64,000 bases of DNA from Gabonibacter massiliensis (GTDB lineage: Bacteria > Bacteroidota > Bacteroidia > Bacteroidales > Marinifilaceae): NCBI GenBank assembly GCA_001487125.1, contig LN913013.1, forward strand, positions 1,343,110 to 1,407,109. Direction: 5' to 3'. Below are positions 49,362 to 58,026 of this stretch, piece after piece. A program made the position numbers and the translations under genes. Below the pieces are notes generated by a model. The model ran no database searches, had not been told where the DNA came from, and worked only from the letters and a program-made list of their open reading frames with translations. The stretch's first letter is position 1. Every line of letters starts with the position of its first letter.

Positions 49362-50639
49362 CTATTTTCCATAAATATTTTGAAATATTCTTTTCTTTTT
49401 TTGTTTATAACTATATAAATACACCCATAAAGCCATTCCCCCACGAGTCACTAACAAAACAACCGCAGCACCTAAAAATCCCCAAAAATAAATCAAGGGA
49501 AAAGAGATAATGAAACCAACAATTGAGCATGCTACCGTTATATTTCTTAATTCCTTTTCTTTACAAATTATAACTAAATAATTTGTCCCATAAGCATCTA
49601 ACACTCCCAATAAAAAAGGAGATAATGCCAATATTTTTAAAACAATTATAGAATCATCAAAAGAATTTCCCAACATAATATGTATAAAAAAATCAGCACC
49701 TAAAAACAATACAAGACTTAATAACAGAGAGATGGATAATGAAATTCTTACAAAGAAATCATGTTTATCTATCCTTCTAGACAAAAATGGATAAAATGTT
49801 CTAGATAAAACTTTTGTTACAATACTACTTATAGAAGTCAATTTAGTTCCTCCTTCAAAAATCCCTACTGCAAATTCTCCTTTCATATAACTCAGTAAAA
49901 TGGTAGAGAAATTATTGTATATATTCGGAATAAAAATAGTTATAAACATATTCCAACTCTCTCTTATCTTATTTATAATCAAACTATAAATAGGCCTAAT
50001 AATAATCAGCTTGAATTTCTTTATAATAATACCAAAGGATATCAGACCTGCAACTAAAAAACCGACTGCAGATAAAATCGGCTGGTATATATAATCATCC
50101 TCACTCCTAATCACAATAAATATCAATGAAGTGAATATCAATTTAGCAATTATATTCAAAATTGTTATGTACTTCATTTCCTCCATTGCTTGGAAAAACC
50201 ATTCGGGGAACAAAATATACCCGGGAATATATAAGAATGTTAATACTAAAATACAGCGATTCTCATAAAAAAAAGGAATAAGAAAAATCAATACAAGCAA
50301 TAGGCAAAAACTCAGAATCATTAAAATAATACGTCCATACATTACAGTACAGAAAACTTCTGATATGTATTTCAAATTGTTCCTATTTTTTGCAATATCT
50401 CTTACAGCAGTATAATTAAAACCAAAATCTACAACTGTATGAAAATAAGCGATGACAGACATAGCAAATGCTAAAACACCAAATTTTTCTACACCTAACA
50501 CACGCGCTAAATAAGGTAACGTTATAAGTGGAAGTACATAATTTGCTAACTGCAAACATAAAAGCGAAGAAAAATTAGATACTAATATCTTTGTATTCCG
50601 ACTCTTTAATCGAGATTTTAGTACTTGTCTTAAATTCAT
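49362..50639 (-). CDS. wzx: Repeat-unit flippase (Wzx-like, MOP superfamily)
   Basis: A 425-residue polytopic membrane protein. The N-terminus (NFSSLLCLQLANYVLPLITL, then PYLARVLGVEKFGVLAFA) is the classical Wzx/RfbX opening. Some twelve hydrophobic segments follow. It flips the undecaprenyl-linked repeat unit. The start is ATG 50639, sharing one base with the epimerase stop (TGATG), rather than the GTG at 50642. Confidence 0.93.
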   Translation of the reverse strand: MNLRQVLKSRLKSRNTKILVSNFSSLLCLQLANYVLPLITLPYLARVLGVEKFGVLAFAMSVIAYFHTVVDFGFNYTAVRDIAKNRNNLKYISEVFCTVMYGRIILMILSFCLLLVLIFLIPFFYENRCILVLTFLYIPGYILFPEWFFQAMEEMKYITILNIIAKLIFTSLIFIVIRSEDDYIYQPILSAVGFLVAGLISFGIIIKKFKLIIIRPIYSLIINKIRESWNMFITIFIPNIYNNFSTILLSYMKGEFAVGIFEGGTKLTSISSIVTKVLSRTFYPFLSRRIDKHDFFVRISLSISLLLSLVLFLGADFFIHIMLGNSFDDSIIVLKILALSPFLLGVLDAYGTNYLVIICKEKELRNITVACSIVGFIISFPLIYFWGFLGAAVVLLVTRGGMALWVYLYSYKQKKKRIFQNIYGK

Positions 50640-51661
50640 CACTTTAAATTATTCCAATACCATTCGCAAGCCATCTTAAAACCTTCGGCCGCATCATATT
50701 TCGGGGCATATTCCAATATCCGTTGAGCTTTCAAAATAGAAGCCTGGGAATGCGGGATATCTCCGGCACGTTCGGGACCGTAGGTCGGTTCAAGTGCCGC
50801 AATCCGGGGATCATGGAAAGCCAGATTATGACGAAGGGTTTCATACAAGGAATTTAAAGTGGTATTACCACCGAAAGCCACGTTAAACACCAGATTAATC
50901 GCGTGATCATCCGATAGTTCCAAATTGTAAAATTTCGCCCGTTGACGGATCAATTCAGTCGGAGTTGTCATTGCTTTTTCATTAGCCTCGATCACATTGG
51001 CAATATAGGTAAAATCCCGGGAAAAGGAACCGTCTCCATTGATCACGGGACTCTCTCCTCGAAGCAATTGTTTTACCCAAAGCGGAATTACGGCCGCATA
51101 AGCCCCGTTCGGATCCTGACGCTTCCCGAATACATTGAAATAACGCAACCCGATGCATTCGATCCCATAAGTTTTACTGAATACATCAGCATACAGTTCA
51201 TTGACATACTTGGTAATGGCATAGGGAGAAAGCGGACGACCGATATGTTCCTCGACCTTGGGTAACTCTTTGGAATCCCCGTAAGTAGAAGAGGATGCCG
51301 CATAAATGAATCGTTTTACCCGTGCATCCCGAGCCGCGACCAGCATATTCAGAAAGCCACCGATATTCACTTCATTCGTGGTAATAGGGTCTTTGATGGA
51401 ACGGGGAACACTTCCCAAAGCGGCCTCGTGCAATACATAATCGGCTCCCCCGACCGCTTTCCGGCATGTCTCCAAATCCCGGATATCGCCTTCGATAAAG
51501 GTGAAAGCCGGATGTTCGATAAACTCAGACATGTTTTCAATATGACCGGTTGCCAGATTATCCAAGCAAACCACCTGATAACCCTGCTGTAAAAAATACT
51601 CACAAAGGTTTGAACCGATAAAGCCCGCGCCCCCGGTTACCACTATTTTTAAAGTATGCAT
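50639..51661 (-). CDS. UDP-N-acetylglucosamine 4-epimerase (WbpP/TviC-like SDR)
   Basis: A 340-residue extended SDR enzyme, closely resembling WbpP/TviC in wording. The NAD motif is [10 protein letters not shown] (about 10-19), and the catalytic set is S in [10 protein letters not shown] and Y-K in [28 protein letters not shown] (residues about 154-173) and [20 protein letters not shown] are typical of UDP-HexNAc 4-epimerases. It would make UDP-GalNAc. Its base composition is closer to the genome average than the adjoining wzx/wzy, so it marks one border of the variable core. Confidence 0.9.
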   Translation of the reverse strand: MHTLKIVVTGGAGFIGSNLCEYFLQQGYQVVCLDNLATGHIENMSEFIEHPAFTFIEGDIRDLETCRKAVGGADYVLHEAALGSVPRSIKDPITTNEVNIGGFLNMLVAARDARVKRFIYAASSSTYGDSKELPKVEEHIGRPLSPYAITKYVNELYADVFSKTYGIECIGLRYFNVFGKRQDPNGAYAAVIPLWVKQLLRGESPVINGDGSFSRDFTYIANVIEANEKAMTTPTELIRQRAKFYNLELSDDHAINLVFNVAFGGNTTLNSLYETLRHNLAFHDPRIAALEPTYGPERAGDIPHSQASILKAQRILEYAPKYDAAEGFKMACEWYWNNLK

Positions 51662-51804
51662 CTTCTAATTGTAAATTTTAAATTGTAAATCTGATAAATT
51701 CTGTGATTCAATGATTTAGCAATTCCGTGATTTTGTGATTCAAATCTCCTAATCATTATATCTCCCAATCACATAATCACTTAATCCTTTAATCTCTTAA
51801 TTTC
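51662..51804. repeat. Octamer-type intergenic element (copy 10, full)
   Basis: Starts a few bases before the epimerase start codon: AATTGTAAATTTTAAATTGT and ATAAATTCTGTGATTCAATG. The left half is a run of TGATTN-type octamers (TGTGATTC, AATGATTT, AGCAATTC, CGTGATTT, TGTGATTC). The right half is AATCNNNN units up to the stop of the next gene. Confidence 0.88.
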
Positions 51805-52326
51805 TCAATTGATCTTTAGATATCTTTTTACCACTTTCCCTACATGTCTAAATGTATCCGGAAGCAGGTTCATTATGCCTCCCATGGCCCGGTAGGCATC
51901 GGAAAGCAATTGCATATCGGTATTGTTCTCTAACTGGTACTGGAGTTTCCGCATCTTATCGGAAACGCACTGCCTGGCTTTCCTGAGTTTTCGAATGACG
52001 GCCCGCCGTTTCAAGACGCTATCCCGGCTTGTCCCTTTTATCTCGTCCCACTCCCGGCACGACTCTAAAAAGTCTTCGACCATCTTGTACAAGGGTTTAC
52101 CGGACAGCACCCCGTTCGGAACCTCGGTCAAAGCATTGATAAAATATTCCAAGGAAAGACGAATCTCTCCAAAGCACTCGGCATCCGCCCCGACGGATTC
52201 CAATTGCACCAAGTCATCCAATAGAGCGGTCAGCATCTTTGTCCGGTAGTAATTGACTTTCCACAGCGGAGTCCCGCGACTACCATCTACCGGACAAGAG
52301 CGGTTCGTATTTTCAACTTTATTCAT
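51805..52326 (-). CDS. Unknown helical protein
   Basis: A 173-residue protein starting at ATG 52326; a TTG at 52338 opens the frame but adds nothing. It is basic and predominantly helical (VNYYRTKMLTALLDDLVQLE; KRRAVIRKLRKARQCVSDKM), without a signal peptide or membrane segments. I do not recognise a family. The regular heptad-like pattern may form a helical bundle. It stands alone between the wHTH gene and element copy 10. Four-helix-bundle proteins of this size occur next to Bacteroidales capsule genes or group II intron sites, but no such link can be shown here. Confidence 0.65.
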   Translation of the reverse strand: MNKVENTNRSCPVDGSRGTPLWKVNYYRTKMLTALLDDLVQLESVGADAECFGEIRLSLEYFINALTEVPNGVLSGKPLYKMVEDFLESCREWDEIKGTSRDSVLKRRAVIRKLRKARQCVSDKMRKLQYQLENNTDMQLLSDAYRAMGGIMNLLPDTFRHVGKVVKRYLKIN

Positions 52327-52419
52327 TACTAAACGCAAATAGATATCCTCTTATCCAAGAACAGAAGAGGAACGATAAGTTATATCCGAAAAAATATTCG
52401 AATTACGGTATAGCTGTTT

Positions 52420-52821
52420 TTATTCCGTTTCTTTATTGATCTCCCAATGACCTCCTTTAGCAGGCCCCACTCTCAAAATTATCTTATTCTTCCTTAGTTG
52501 TTGTAGATTCCATTCGACTCCACGATGCGATAATCCTGTTATTTTCACCAACTCTTTTTGTGTTATAAAAGGATTAACCTTTATCGCTTCTACTATTTTC
52601 TCCACAGTTTTCTCCACAGAATCTTTTAATCCGCTATCTTCGATTTCGGCCGTTGATATTTTTTGTCTTTCATAGCTTAATTCCGAAAAACAACCGTTTC
52701 CCATCACGTAAAAATCATACTTCATCGTGGGATAAGATGCGATAGCTTCCCGAATACGGGTAAATCTCCCCTGAACGGATATCGGCTTTACAGGCTTATT
52801 TACCACCTGAAAGATAACCAT
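52420..52821 (-). CDS. Winged-helix protein, possible truncated regulator
   Basis: A 133-residue protein whose C-terminal half is a winged-helix domain (KVNPFITQKELVKITGLSHR, about 87-106, then GVEWNLQQLRKNKIILRVG), ending in GGHWEI. This tail is usual in larger RecG-like/AlbA_2 or Fic-type regulators. The N-terminal half (REAIASYPTMKYDFYVMGNG, about 24-43) does not match a domain I know. It may be a remnant or a small stand-alone regulator. It lies 22 bp downstream of the AAA_14 ATPase gene. Confidence 0.6.
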   Translation of the reverse strand: MVIFQVVNKPVKPISVQGRFTRIREAIASYPTMKYDFYVMGNGCFSELSYERQKISTAEIEDSGLKDSVEKTVEKIVEAIKVNPFITQKELVKITGLSHRGVEWNLQQLRKNKIILRVGPAKGGHWEINKETE

Positions 52822-52843
52822 GCTTTATTTCGAAATACCAATT

Positions 52844-54061
52844 TCATTTGGGGGCACGATGCATTAGGAAATCCCGAATAGAATAATGTCGGATTCCCTT
52901 ATAAGTATTTCCTGAAAAATCATCTTCTGACACGACTATTTTAGGAAAATTATCCGGTATTTTCAACAAGTTTCCAAATTCCCGTTCTATTGTTTTTTCA
53001 GCATTCAATTTTAAAGCAACTTGAACATAGAGTTTTTCCGATGCCTTCTCACAAATGAAATCGATCTCTTTATTGCCATTATATCCTATATTAATTTTAT
53101 AACCGTCATACAACAAATGATTATACACCACGTTTTCTAAAATCTTTGCCTTATCCGTTATTCTATAACCGATAATAGTATTACGAAGTCCTAAGTTTTC
53201 AAAATAATACTTCTCCCCGACCTCAAAAATCCGTTTACCAACCATGTCGTAACGCTCAACCCGATGTATCAAAAAAGCATTTACAAGATGTGAAACGTAC
53301 GTTTGTATCTGATTTACCGAAATAGTCACCCGTTGGGATTTCAGATAATCACTTATATTTTTAGCAGAAAAAAGACTTCCGGTATTCTCAGCAAGAAATT
53401 GAATCAGTTTTTCTAAAAAAGCAATATTACGTACTTTATACCGAGCAACTACATCACGAAAAATAATGGCAGAATAAACACTTTGTAAATAATCATCAAC
53501 AATTTCATCCCTCAAAGCTAAATTTACCAAATAAGGCAAGCCTCCATACCTGCAATACTTATCATAACTTTGAAAAGAATCGGACAACTCGTGAAATTGT
53601 AAAAACTCCGGATAAGAAAGGCTATATATCTTAAACTCCACATACCTACCACTCAAGTAAGTTCCCAACTCACCGGAAAGCAAATGTGCATTACTACCCG
53701 TCACATAAATGTCATTTTCCTCATTTAATACCAAAGAGCGAAGTGCTTTTTCAAAATCTTCAATTTCTTGAATCTCGTCAATAAAAATATAGTTTAGACG
53801 TCCCGGTTCCCGACGTGACTCTATATACTGATGTAAATCTATAGCTGTTCGTATGGACTCAAATTCAAAATTTTCACAATTAATATAAATAACAGATGCA
53901 TCCGGTTCCTCATTTTGTATCTTCTCTATCAATTGAAAAAGCATATAACTCTTTCCTACACGCCTTTGCCCTGTTAATACCTTAATGATAGATTGCTTCA
54001 TAAAAGGTACAATGCGTGAAATATATTGTTTTCGTTCTTTTATATTTTTTGGAATTCTCAT
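52844..54061 (-). CDS. AAA_14/DUF4143 family ATPase
   Basis: A 405-residue protein with an N-terminal AAA ATPase domain and a C-terminal DUF4143 domain (PD-(D/E)XK-like). Walker A is LTGQRRVGKSYM (about 29-40) and Walker B FIDEIQEIEDF (about 93-103). TGSNAHLLSGELGTYLSGRY (about 121-140) is typical. In DUF4143, EIDFICEKASEKLYVQVAL (residues about 339-357) keeps the nuclease-like D...E/Q-x-K pattern only in part. The family is widespread in Bacteroidota with unknown function. Its promoter holds three phased palindromes. Confidence 0.88.
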   Translation of the reverse strand: MRIPKNIKERKQYISRIVPFMKQSIIKVLTGQRRVGKSYMLFQLIEKIQNEEPDASVIYINCENFEFESIRTAIDLHQYIESRREPGRLNYIFIDEIQEIEDFEKALRSLVLNEENDIYVTGSNAHLLSGELGTYLSGRYVEFKIYSLSYPEFLQFHELSDSFQSYDKYCRYGGLPYLVNLALRDEIVDDYLQSVYSAIIFRDVVARYKVRNIAFLEKLIQFLAENTGSLFSAKNISDYLKSQRVTISVNQIQTYVSHLVNAFLIHRVERYDMVGKRIFEVGEKYYFENLGLRNTIIGYRITDKAKILENVVYNHLLYDGYKINIGYNGNKEIDFICEKASEKLYVQVALKLNAEKTIEREFGNLLKIPDNFPKIVVSEDDFSGNTYKGIRHYSIRDFLMHRAPK

Positions 54062-54070
54062 CTCGAAAAA

Positions 54071-54170
54071 GTTTTAAGTATGATTCAAACTTCCACAAAT
54101 ATAGGCAAAAGTTTTAAATACGATTAAAACTTTCCGTAAAATTCCATAAGGTTTTAAATATACTTAAAAC
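54071..54170. promoter_or_regulatory. Three 20-bp palindromes phased at 40 bp, with promoter
   Basis: GTTTTAAGTATGATTCAAAC (54071-54090), GTTTTAAATACGATTAAAAC (54111-54130) and GTTTTAAATATACTTAAAAC (54151-54170) are imperfect palindromes starting exactly 40 bp apart. A minus-strand -7 box TATATTTG (complement at 54095-54102) lies between the first and second. The transcription start would fall in the first copy, 10-20 bp before the ATPase start codon. This looks like a multi-operator control region. Confidence 0.8.
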
Positions 54171-54172
54171 TT

Positions 54173-55678
54173 TTAAGCCGAACGTTTCCGTTTGATCAGG
54201 ATGTTGTTCCAGATTTTCCAAAAATAGTTCCAGTCCGTCAAAAAGGGGTGTTGCAAATAGGCTTCCAAATAACGGCGTTCACTGGCCTCTATCTCTTCCA
54301 AATTTTTAGGCATATCCGCGTAAAAAGGAGGCAAAAGTCCCGGTTTGGTACGGATACGCAATTGCTGCAACTCCGGGGAGTAAAGACTGTAATAATGCTG
54401 GCTCAACGGACGTACCCCGATCAGCTTCATGTCGCCTTTCAAAATATTGATCAGCATCGGCAATTCATCCAACCAACATTTACGCATAAACCGGCCGAAA
54501 ACGGAAATCCGGTAATCATCCGCGAATTTTCCGCCTTCCTGTAAACGGTTATGCTGATAGATATAAGGTTGCAGGTATTCGGCATAGGCATGCATAGTCC
54601 GGAACTTGTATACCCCGATCAATTTTCCGTCTTTTCCCACCCGTCTCAACCTCACCAAAGGCCCGTAACTGGGTGAAGGATCTTCGAAAGGCGGTTTGGT
54701 TTTGACCGCAATCACGTAAAGCAGACCGTGAATATACTCTTCCTGTTTTACCTCGAAACCGCAACAATACAACCGTCCTAATATCTCCGGACGGGGAAAT
54801 ACCCGATAACGACCTCCCGTGAGAGTAAAATAGATTTTTTTAAGACAAGGTAGTTTCGGACAAATCCGGTTCCAAGCATAATCCGTCGTATAGATCAAAT
54901 AGTTTAATCCCCAGGGATAGATACCTAATATTTGAGATTTGCGTATTTCACTCGTCTGACAACAGCAAACAAAAACATCTCCTACATTCAGTAATTTATT
55001 TACATGAATAAAAAACTTATTCACCCGACGAATCTTATTCACCCGGGACAGGTTCACGAACATATCGAAACAGCCGCGGGAATAACCCTCCAACTCCTCC
55101 CGCTCTTTAATAGCCATTAATTTCGTTTCCCGGGCAAAACGAGCCTCGTAAGTATTCCTCCACCTCACGGGATTACTCATGGGATGACACCGGAGCAATT
55201 CCAACAATTTTTTTAAATCGGGACTCTGTTCTCCCGTTAACATCCGGGCCGCATATTTTGCCGACAACCGATGATAACGTTTTATTGCCTCATCCTCCTG
55301 TTGGAAAGGAATTTTGCGCATGACCAACAGCCGGACGACAAGATAAAAACAACACTCCAAAAGGATTAATGATCCGACAACTATGACATAATTTCCGCCA
55401 CCGTAAAAAGTCAGCTCTAAAATCTCATACAATGCATAAAGCAGGACAGCAGACAATACGTCCACCAATCCGATCGTAATAAAAGCATAGCGAATCCGTT
55501 GAAATTCCGTGAAATTAAGTTTCCGCGAAATCACGCCCAACAAAACCCAGAGGCACGCGGCACTTCCCGATATCCACCATCCGGGAAATCTTCCTATCCA
55601 ACCGGAGCCCCCGAATACCAGGACCACCAGTAAAAGATCGAAAAGGATTAGTATTCCCCATTTCCGGGTCGTTTTCAT
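54173..55678 (-). CDS. Undecaprenyl-phosphate sugar phosphotransferase (capsule initiation)
   Basis: A 501-residue membrane protein of the bacterial sugar transferase family (PF02397), which moves a sugar phosphate onto undecaprenyl phosphate. It has four N-terminal membrane helices (about 8-125), a long middle region, and a C-terminal catalytic domain with VGKDGKLIGVYKFRTMHAYA (about 346-365), RISVFGRFMRKCWLDELPML (about 393-412) and GDMKLIGVRPL. Compared with WbaP/WcaJ, the middle part (about 125-330) is unusual and lacks a clear CoA-binding-type domain. It probably starts the repeat unit. Confidence 0.9.
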   Translation of the reverse strand: MKTTRKWGILILFDLLLVVLVFGGSGWIGRFPGWWISGSAACLWVLLGVISRKLNFTEFQRIRYAFITIGLVDVLSAVLLYALYEILELTFYGGGNYVIVVGSLILLECCFYLVVRLLVMRKIPFQQEDEAIKRYHRLSAKYAARMLTGEQSPDLKKLLELLRCHPMSNPVRWRNTYEARFARETKLMAIKEREELEGYSRGCFDMFVNLSRVNKIRRVNKFFIHVNKLLNVGDVFVCCCQTSEIRKSQILGIYPWGLNYLIYTTDYAWNRICPKLPCLKKIYFTLTGGRYRVFPRPEILGRLYCCGFEVKQEEYIHGLLYVIAVKTKPPFEDPSPSYGPLVRLRRVGKDGKLIGVYKFRTMHAYAEYLQPYIYQHNRLQEGGKFADDYRISVFGRFMRKCWLDELPMLINILKGDMKLIGVRPLSQHYYSLYSPELQQLRIRTKPGLLPPFYADMPKNLEEIEASERRYLEAYLQHPFLTDWNYFWKIWNNILIKRKRSA

Positions 55679-55728
55679 GCTACTATTCAGAGATAAATAA
55701 ACCGTAAATTTTTCTTCTATACCTGTTC

Positions 55729-57018
55729 TTACAAACTCCAGTATTTCAACGAATGTATTTTCTCCCGCAAAATTCCTTTAATATCTACTAAAAGAGCGTT
55801 CTCATAAGTCAACGACTTAAAATAGGTCTCGTCCAACATTTCATATTCTTTATGGGAGACTGCCACAACGACCGCATCGTAATTATCGCGGGGTTTTTCC
55901 ACCAATTTAAAACCATATTCCTCCTGCACGGCTTCCGAATCGGCATGAGGGTCGACAACATCCACATCCACACCGAAATCCCGTAACTCCCGAATGATAT
56001 CGGCCACTTTCGAATTACGAATATCCGAAACATCCTCTTTGAAGGTTACCCCCATAACCAAAACCCGGGCTCCCAATACACTTTTACCCATGGCAATCAA
56101 TTTCTTTACCATCTTCTTGGCGATATAGGCACCCATCGAGTCGTTGATAAAACGCCCCGCATTTATGATCTGGGGATGGTATTTCAGCTCTTTCGCCTTA
56201 TGTACCAAGTAATAAGGATCGACCCCGATACAATGCCCCCCGACTAATCCGGGATAAAACTTCAGAAAATTCCACTTCGTCCCAGCGGCTTCCAACACAT
56301 CGAAGGTATTGATGCCGATCCGGGAAAAGATAATAGACAATTCATTCATCAAAGCGATGTTGACATCCCGCTGGGTATTTTCGATTATCTTCGCCGCTTC
56401 CGCCACCTTAATACAGGGAGCGGGATGAACACCCGGTTCCACCACCAATTCGTATACCTTGGCAATCGTCTCCAATGCCTCGGCATCGCACCCCGAAACG
56501 ATTTTTATCGTATTACTCAGTATATGTTTCGAATCCCCCGGATTAATCCGCTCGGGAGAGTAACCGATTTTAAAGTCCCGACCTACTTTCAGGCCGGAAA
56601 TCTCTTCCAACAAAGGCAAACAGTCCTCCTCCGTGCATCCGGGGTAAACGGTGGATTCGAAAACCACGTAATCACCCTTTTTCAAGACTTTCGCCACCGT
56701 CCGGGTAGCCGCCAACAAGGGCTTTAAATCCGGCTGATTGTATTCGTCTATGGGGGTTGGAACCGCCACAATAAAAAAAGAGGCAGCCCGTAATTGATCC
56801 ACGGAAGAGGTGAATTCGATATCGCTATGATCGAACGCCTCAGGCGGCAGCTCTTCGGAAGGATCGATCCTATTCCGCATTTTCTCCAGACGATCCTCTT
56901 TGATATCAAAACCGACCACGGAGATCTTTTTGGCAAACGCCAAGGCAATGGGCAACCCCACATACCCCAAACCCACCAAGGCTAACTTCGCTTTCTTAGA
57001 AACCAATCGAGTATACAT
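55729..57018 (-). CDS. UDP-N-acetylglucosamine 6-dehydrogenase (WbpA/TviB-like)
   Basis: A 429-residue UDP-sugar dehydrogenase making a UDP-N-acetyl-hexosaminuronate with two NAD+ per sugar. The NAD-binding start is LALVGLGYVGLPIALAFAKK (about 11-30), and the catalytic cysteine is C263 in GLVGGHCIGVDPYY. VMGVTFKEDVSDIRNSKV is the C-terminal domain signature. The start is ATG 57018. With the WbpB-like gene just upstream (20-bp gap) it fits the WbpA step, but a TviB/WbpO role on GalNAc is also possible, since an epimerase is present. Confidence 0.9.
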   Translation of the reverse strand: MYTRLVSKKAKLALVGLGYVGLPIALAFAKKISVVGFDIKEDRLEKMRNRIDPSEELPPEAFDHSDIEFTSSVDQLRAASFFIVAVPTPIDEYNQPDLKPLLAATRTVAKVLKKGDYVVFESTVYPGCTEEDCLPLLEEISGLKVGRDFKIGYSPERINPGDSKHILSNTIKIVSGCDAEALETIAKVYELVVEPGVHPAPCIKVAEAAKIIENTQRDVNIALMNELSIIFSRIGINTFDVLEAAGTKWNFLKFYPGLVGGHCIGVDPYYLVHKAKELKYHPQIINAGRFINDSMGAYIAKKMVKKLIAMGKSVLGARVLVMGVTFKEDVSDIRNSKVADIIRELRDFGVDVDVVDPHADSEAVQEEYGFKLVEKPRDNYDAVVVAVSHKEYEMLDETYFKSLTYENALLVDIKGILREKIHSLKYWSL

Positions 57019-57038
57019 AAGCGTATTATTTATTAAAA

Positions 57039-58004
57039 TTACCAACCAAAGGGATGTTCCTCCAATACCAATTCAGCCAAAGGGTGATAATCCCCGCAAA
57101 GTCCGATAGGTTTCGCGTGACGGATATCGTGCACGATTTGAATGGAGGTACGGGCATCTTCCAAACCGTATCCTTCGCCGGCAAGAATATGCCGGTAGCT
57201 CTCCGTGTGCAGATCGGTAAAACCGTCGCTGAACTCCATTTCCTCTTCCTCTATGCGAAACGAACGAAATGTTCTTTTCCCCGCTTCCTTTACTTCCGGC
57301 GGAAGAGTATCGTAATTAATGCTTAAAAAGTAACGGACATGAGCCCTGTCAAAACGCAATAACCCAGCCACCCGGTCATGACTGCTCACGTACACGATAT
57401 TATCCCGGACGGGACCGAACACCCAAGAGAGCATATCGTAAAAATGAACCCCGATATTGGTGGCTACCCCACCGCTTTTCCGGCTATCACCTTTCCAACT
57501 CGTATAATACCAATTGCCCCGGGAGGTTATATAGGTAAGATCGACATCGTATATCTTCTCTTTCGGTCCCTCTTCTATTTTTTTCTTTAAAGCCAGAATC
57601 GCCGGATGATGCCTCAATTGCAAGATCGTGAATACCCGGTGTCCCGTTTCCTCTTCCACTTTTTGCAGGGCATCGATATTCCAGGGATTCAATACCAACG
57701 GTTTCTCGCAGATAACATCCACCCCCAAGCGTAAAGCGTAACGCACGTGAGCGTCATGCAGATAATTCGGCGTACAAACGGATATCATATCCACCTCCTT
57801 GTCCGTTCCTTTATTTTTCGAAAGGTGACGGTCGAAAAGCTCGAATTCCGTAAAGAACGATGCTTGCGGGAAGAAACTATCCATGATTCCCACGCTATCG
57901 AATACATCGTAAGCGGCTACCAACCGGTTTCCGGTCTCTTTTATGGCACGCAAATGCCGAGGGGCGATATAGCCTGCAGCCCCGATCAATGCAAAATTTT
58001 TCAT
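57039..58004 (-). CDS. WbpB/WlbA-like UDP-N-acetyl-glucuronate 3-dehydrogenase
   Basis: A 321-residue Gfo/Idh/MocA-family oxidoreductase. The opening KNFALIGAAGYIAPRHLRAI (about 2-21) is that of WlbA/WbpB, which oxidise UDP-GlcNAcA at C3, with 2-oxoglutarate regenerating NAD+ in some members. EKPLVLNP (about 100-107) holds the catalytic-lysine motif, and GGVATNIGVHFYDMLSWVFG (about 177-196) is typical. The product would be the substrate for the WbpE-like aminotransferase two genes upstream. Confidence 0.93.
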   Translation of the reverse strand: MKNFALIGAAGYIAPRHLRAIKETGNRLVAAYDVFDSVGIMDSFFPQASFFTEFELFDRHLSKNKGTDKEVDMISVCTPNYLHDAHVRYALRLGVDVICEKPLVLNPWNIDALQKVEEETGHRVFTILQLRHHPAILALKKKIEEGPKEKIYDVDLTYITSRGNWYYTSWKGDSRKSGGVATNIGVHFYDMLSWVFGPVRDNIVYVSSHDRVAGLLRFDRAHVRYFLSINYDTLPPEVKEAGKRTFRSFRIEEEEMEFSDGFTDLHTESYRHILAGEGYGLEDARTSIQIVHDIRHAKPIGLCGDYHPLAELVLEEHPFGW

Positions 58005-58026
58005 TATACTTTATTAATATAAAATC

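Noticed and set aside
54071-54170. Three repeats with 20-bp spacers considered as a mini-CRISPR
   Set aside because: Repeats are imperfect palindromes of 20 bp with only two spacers, they overlap a promoter, and no cas genes are nearby. An operator array fits better.
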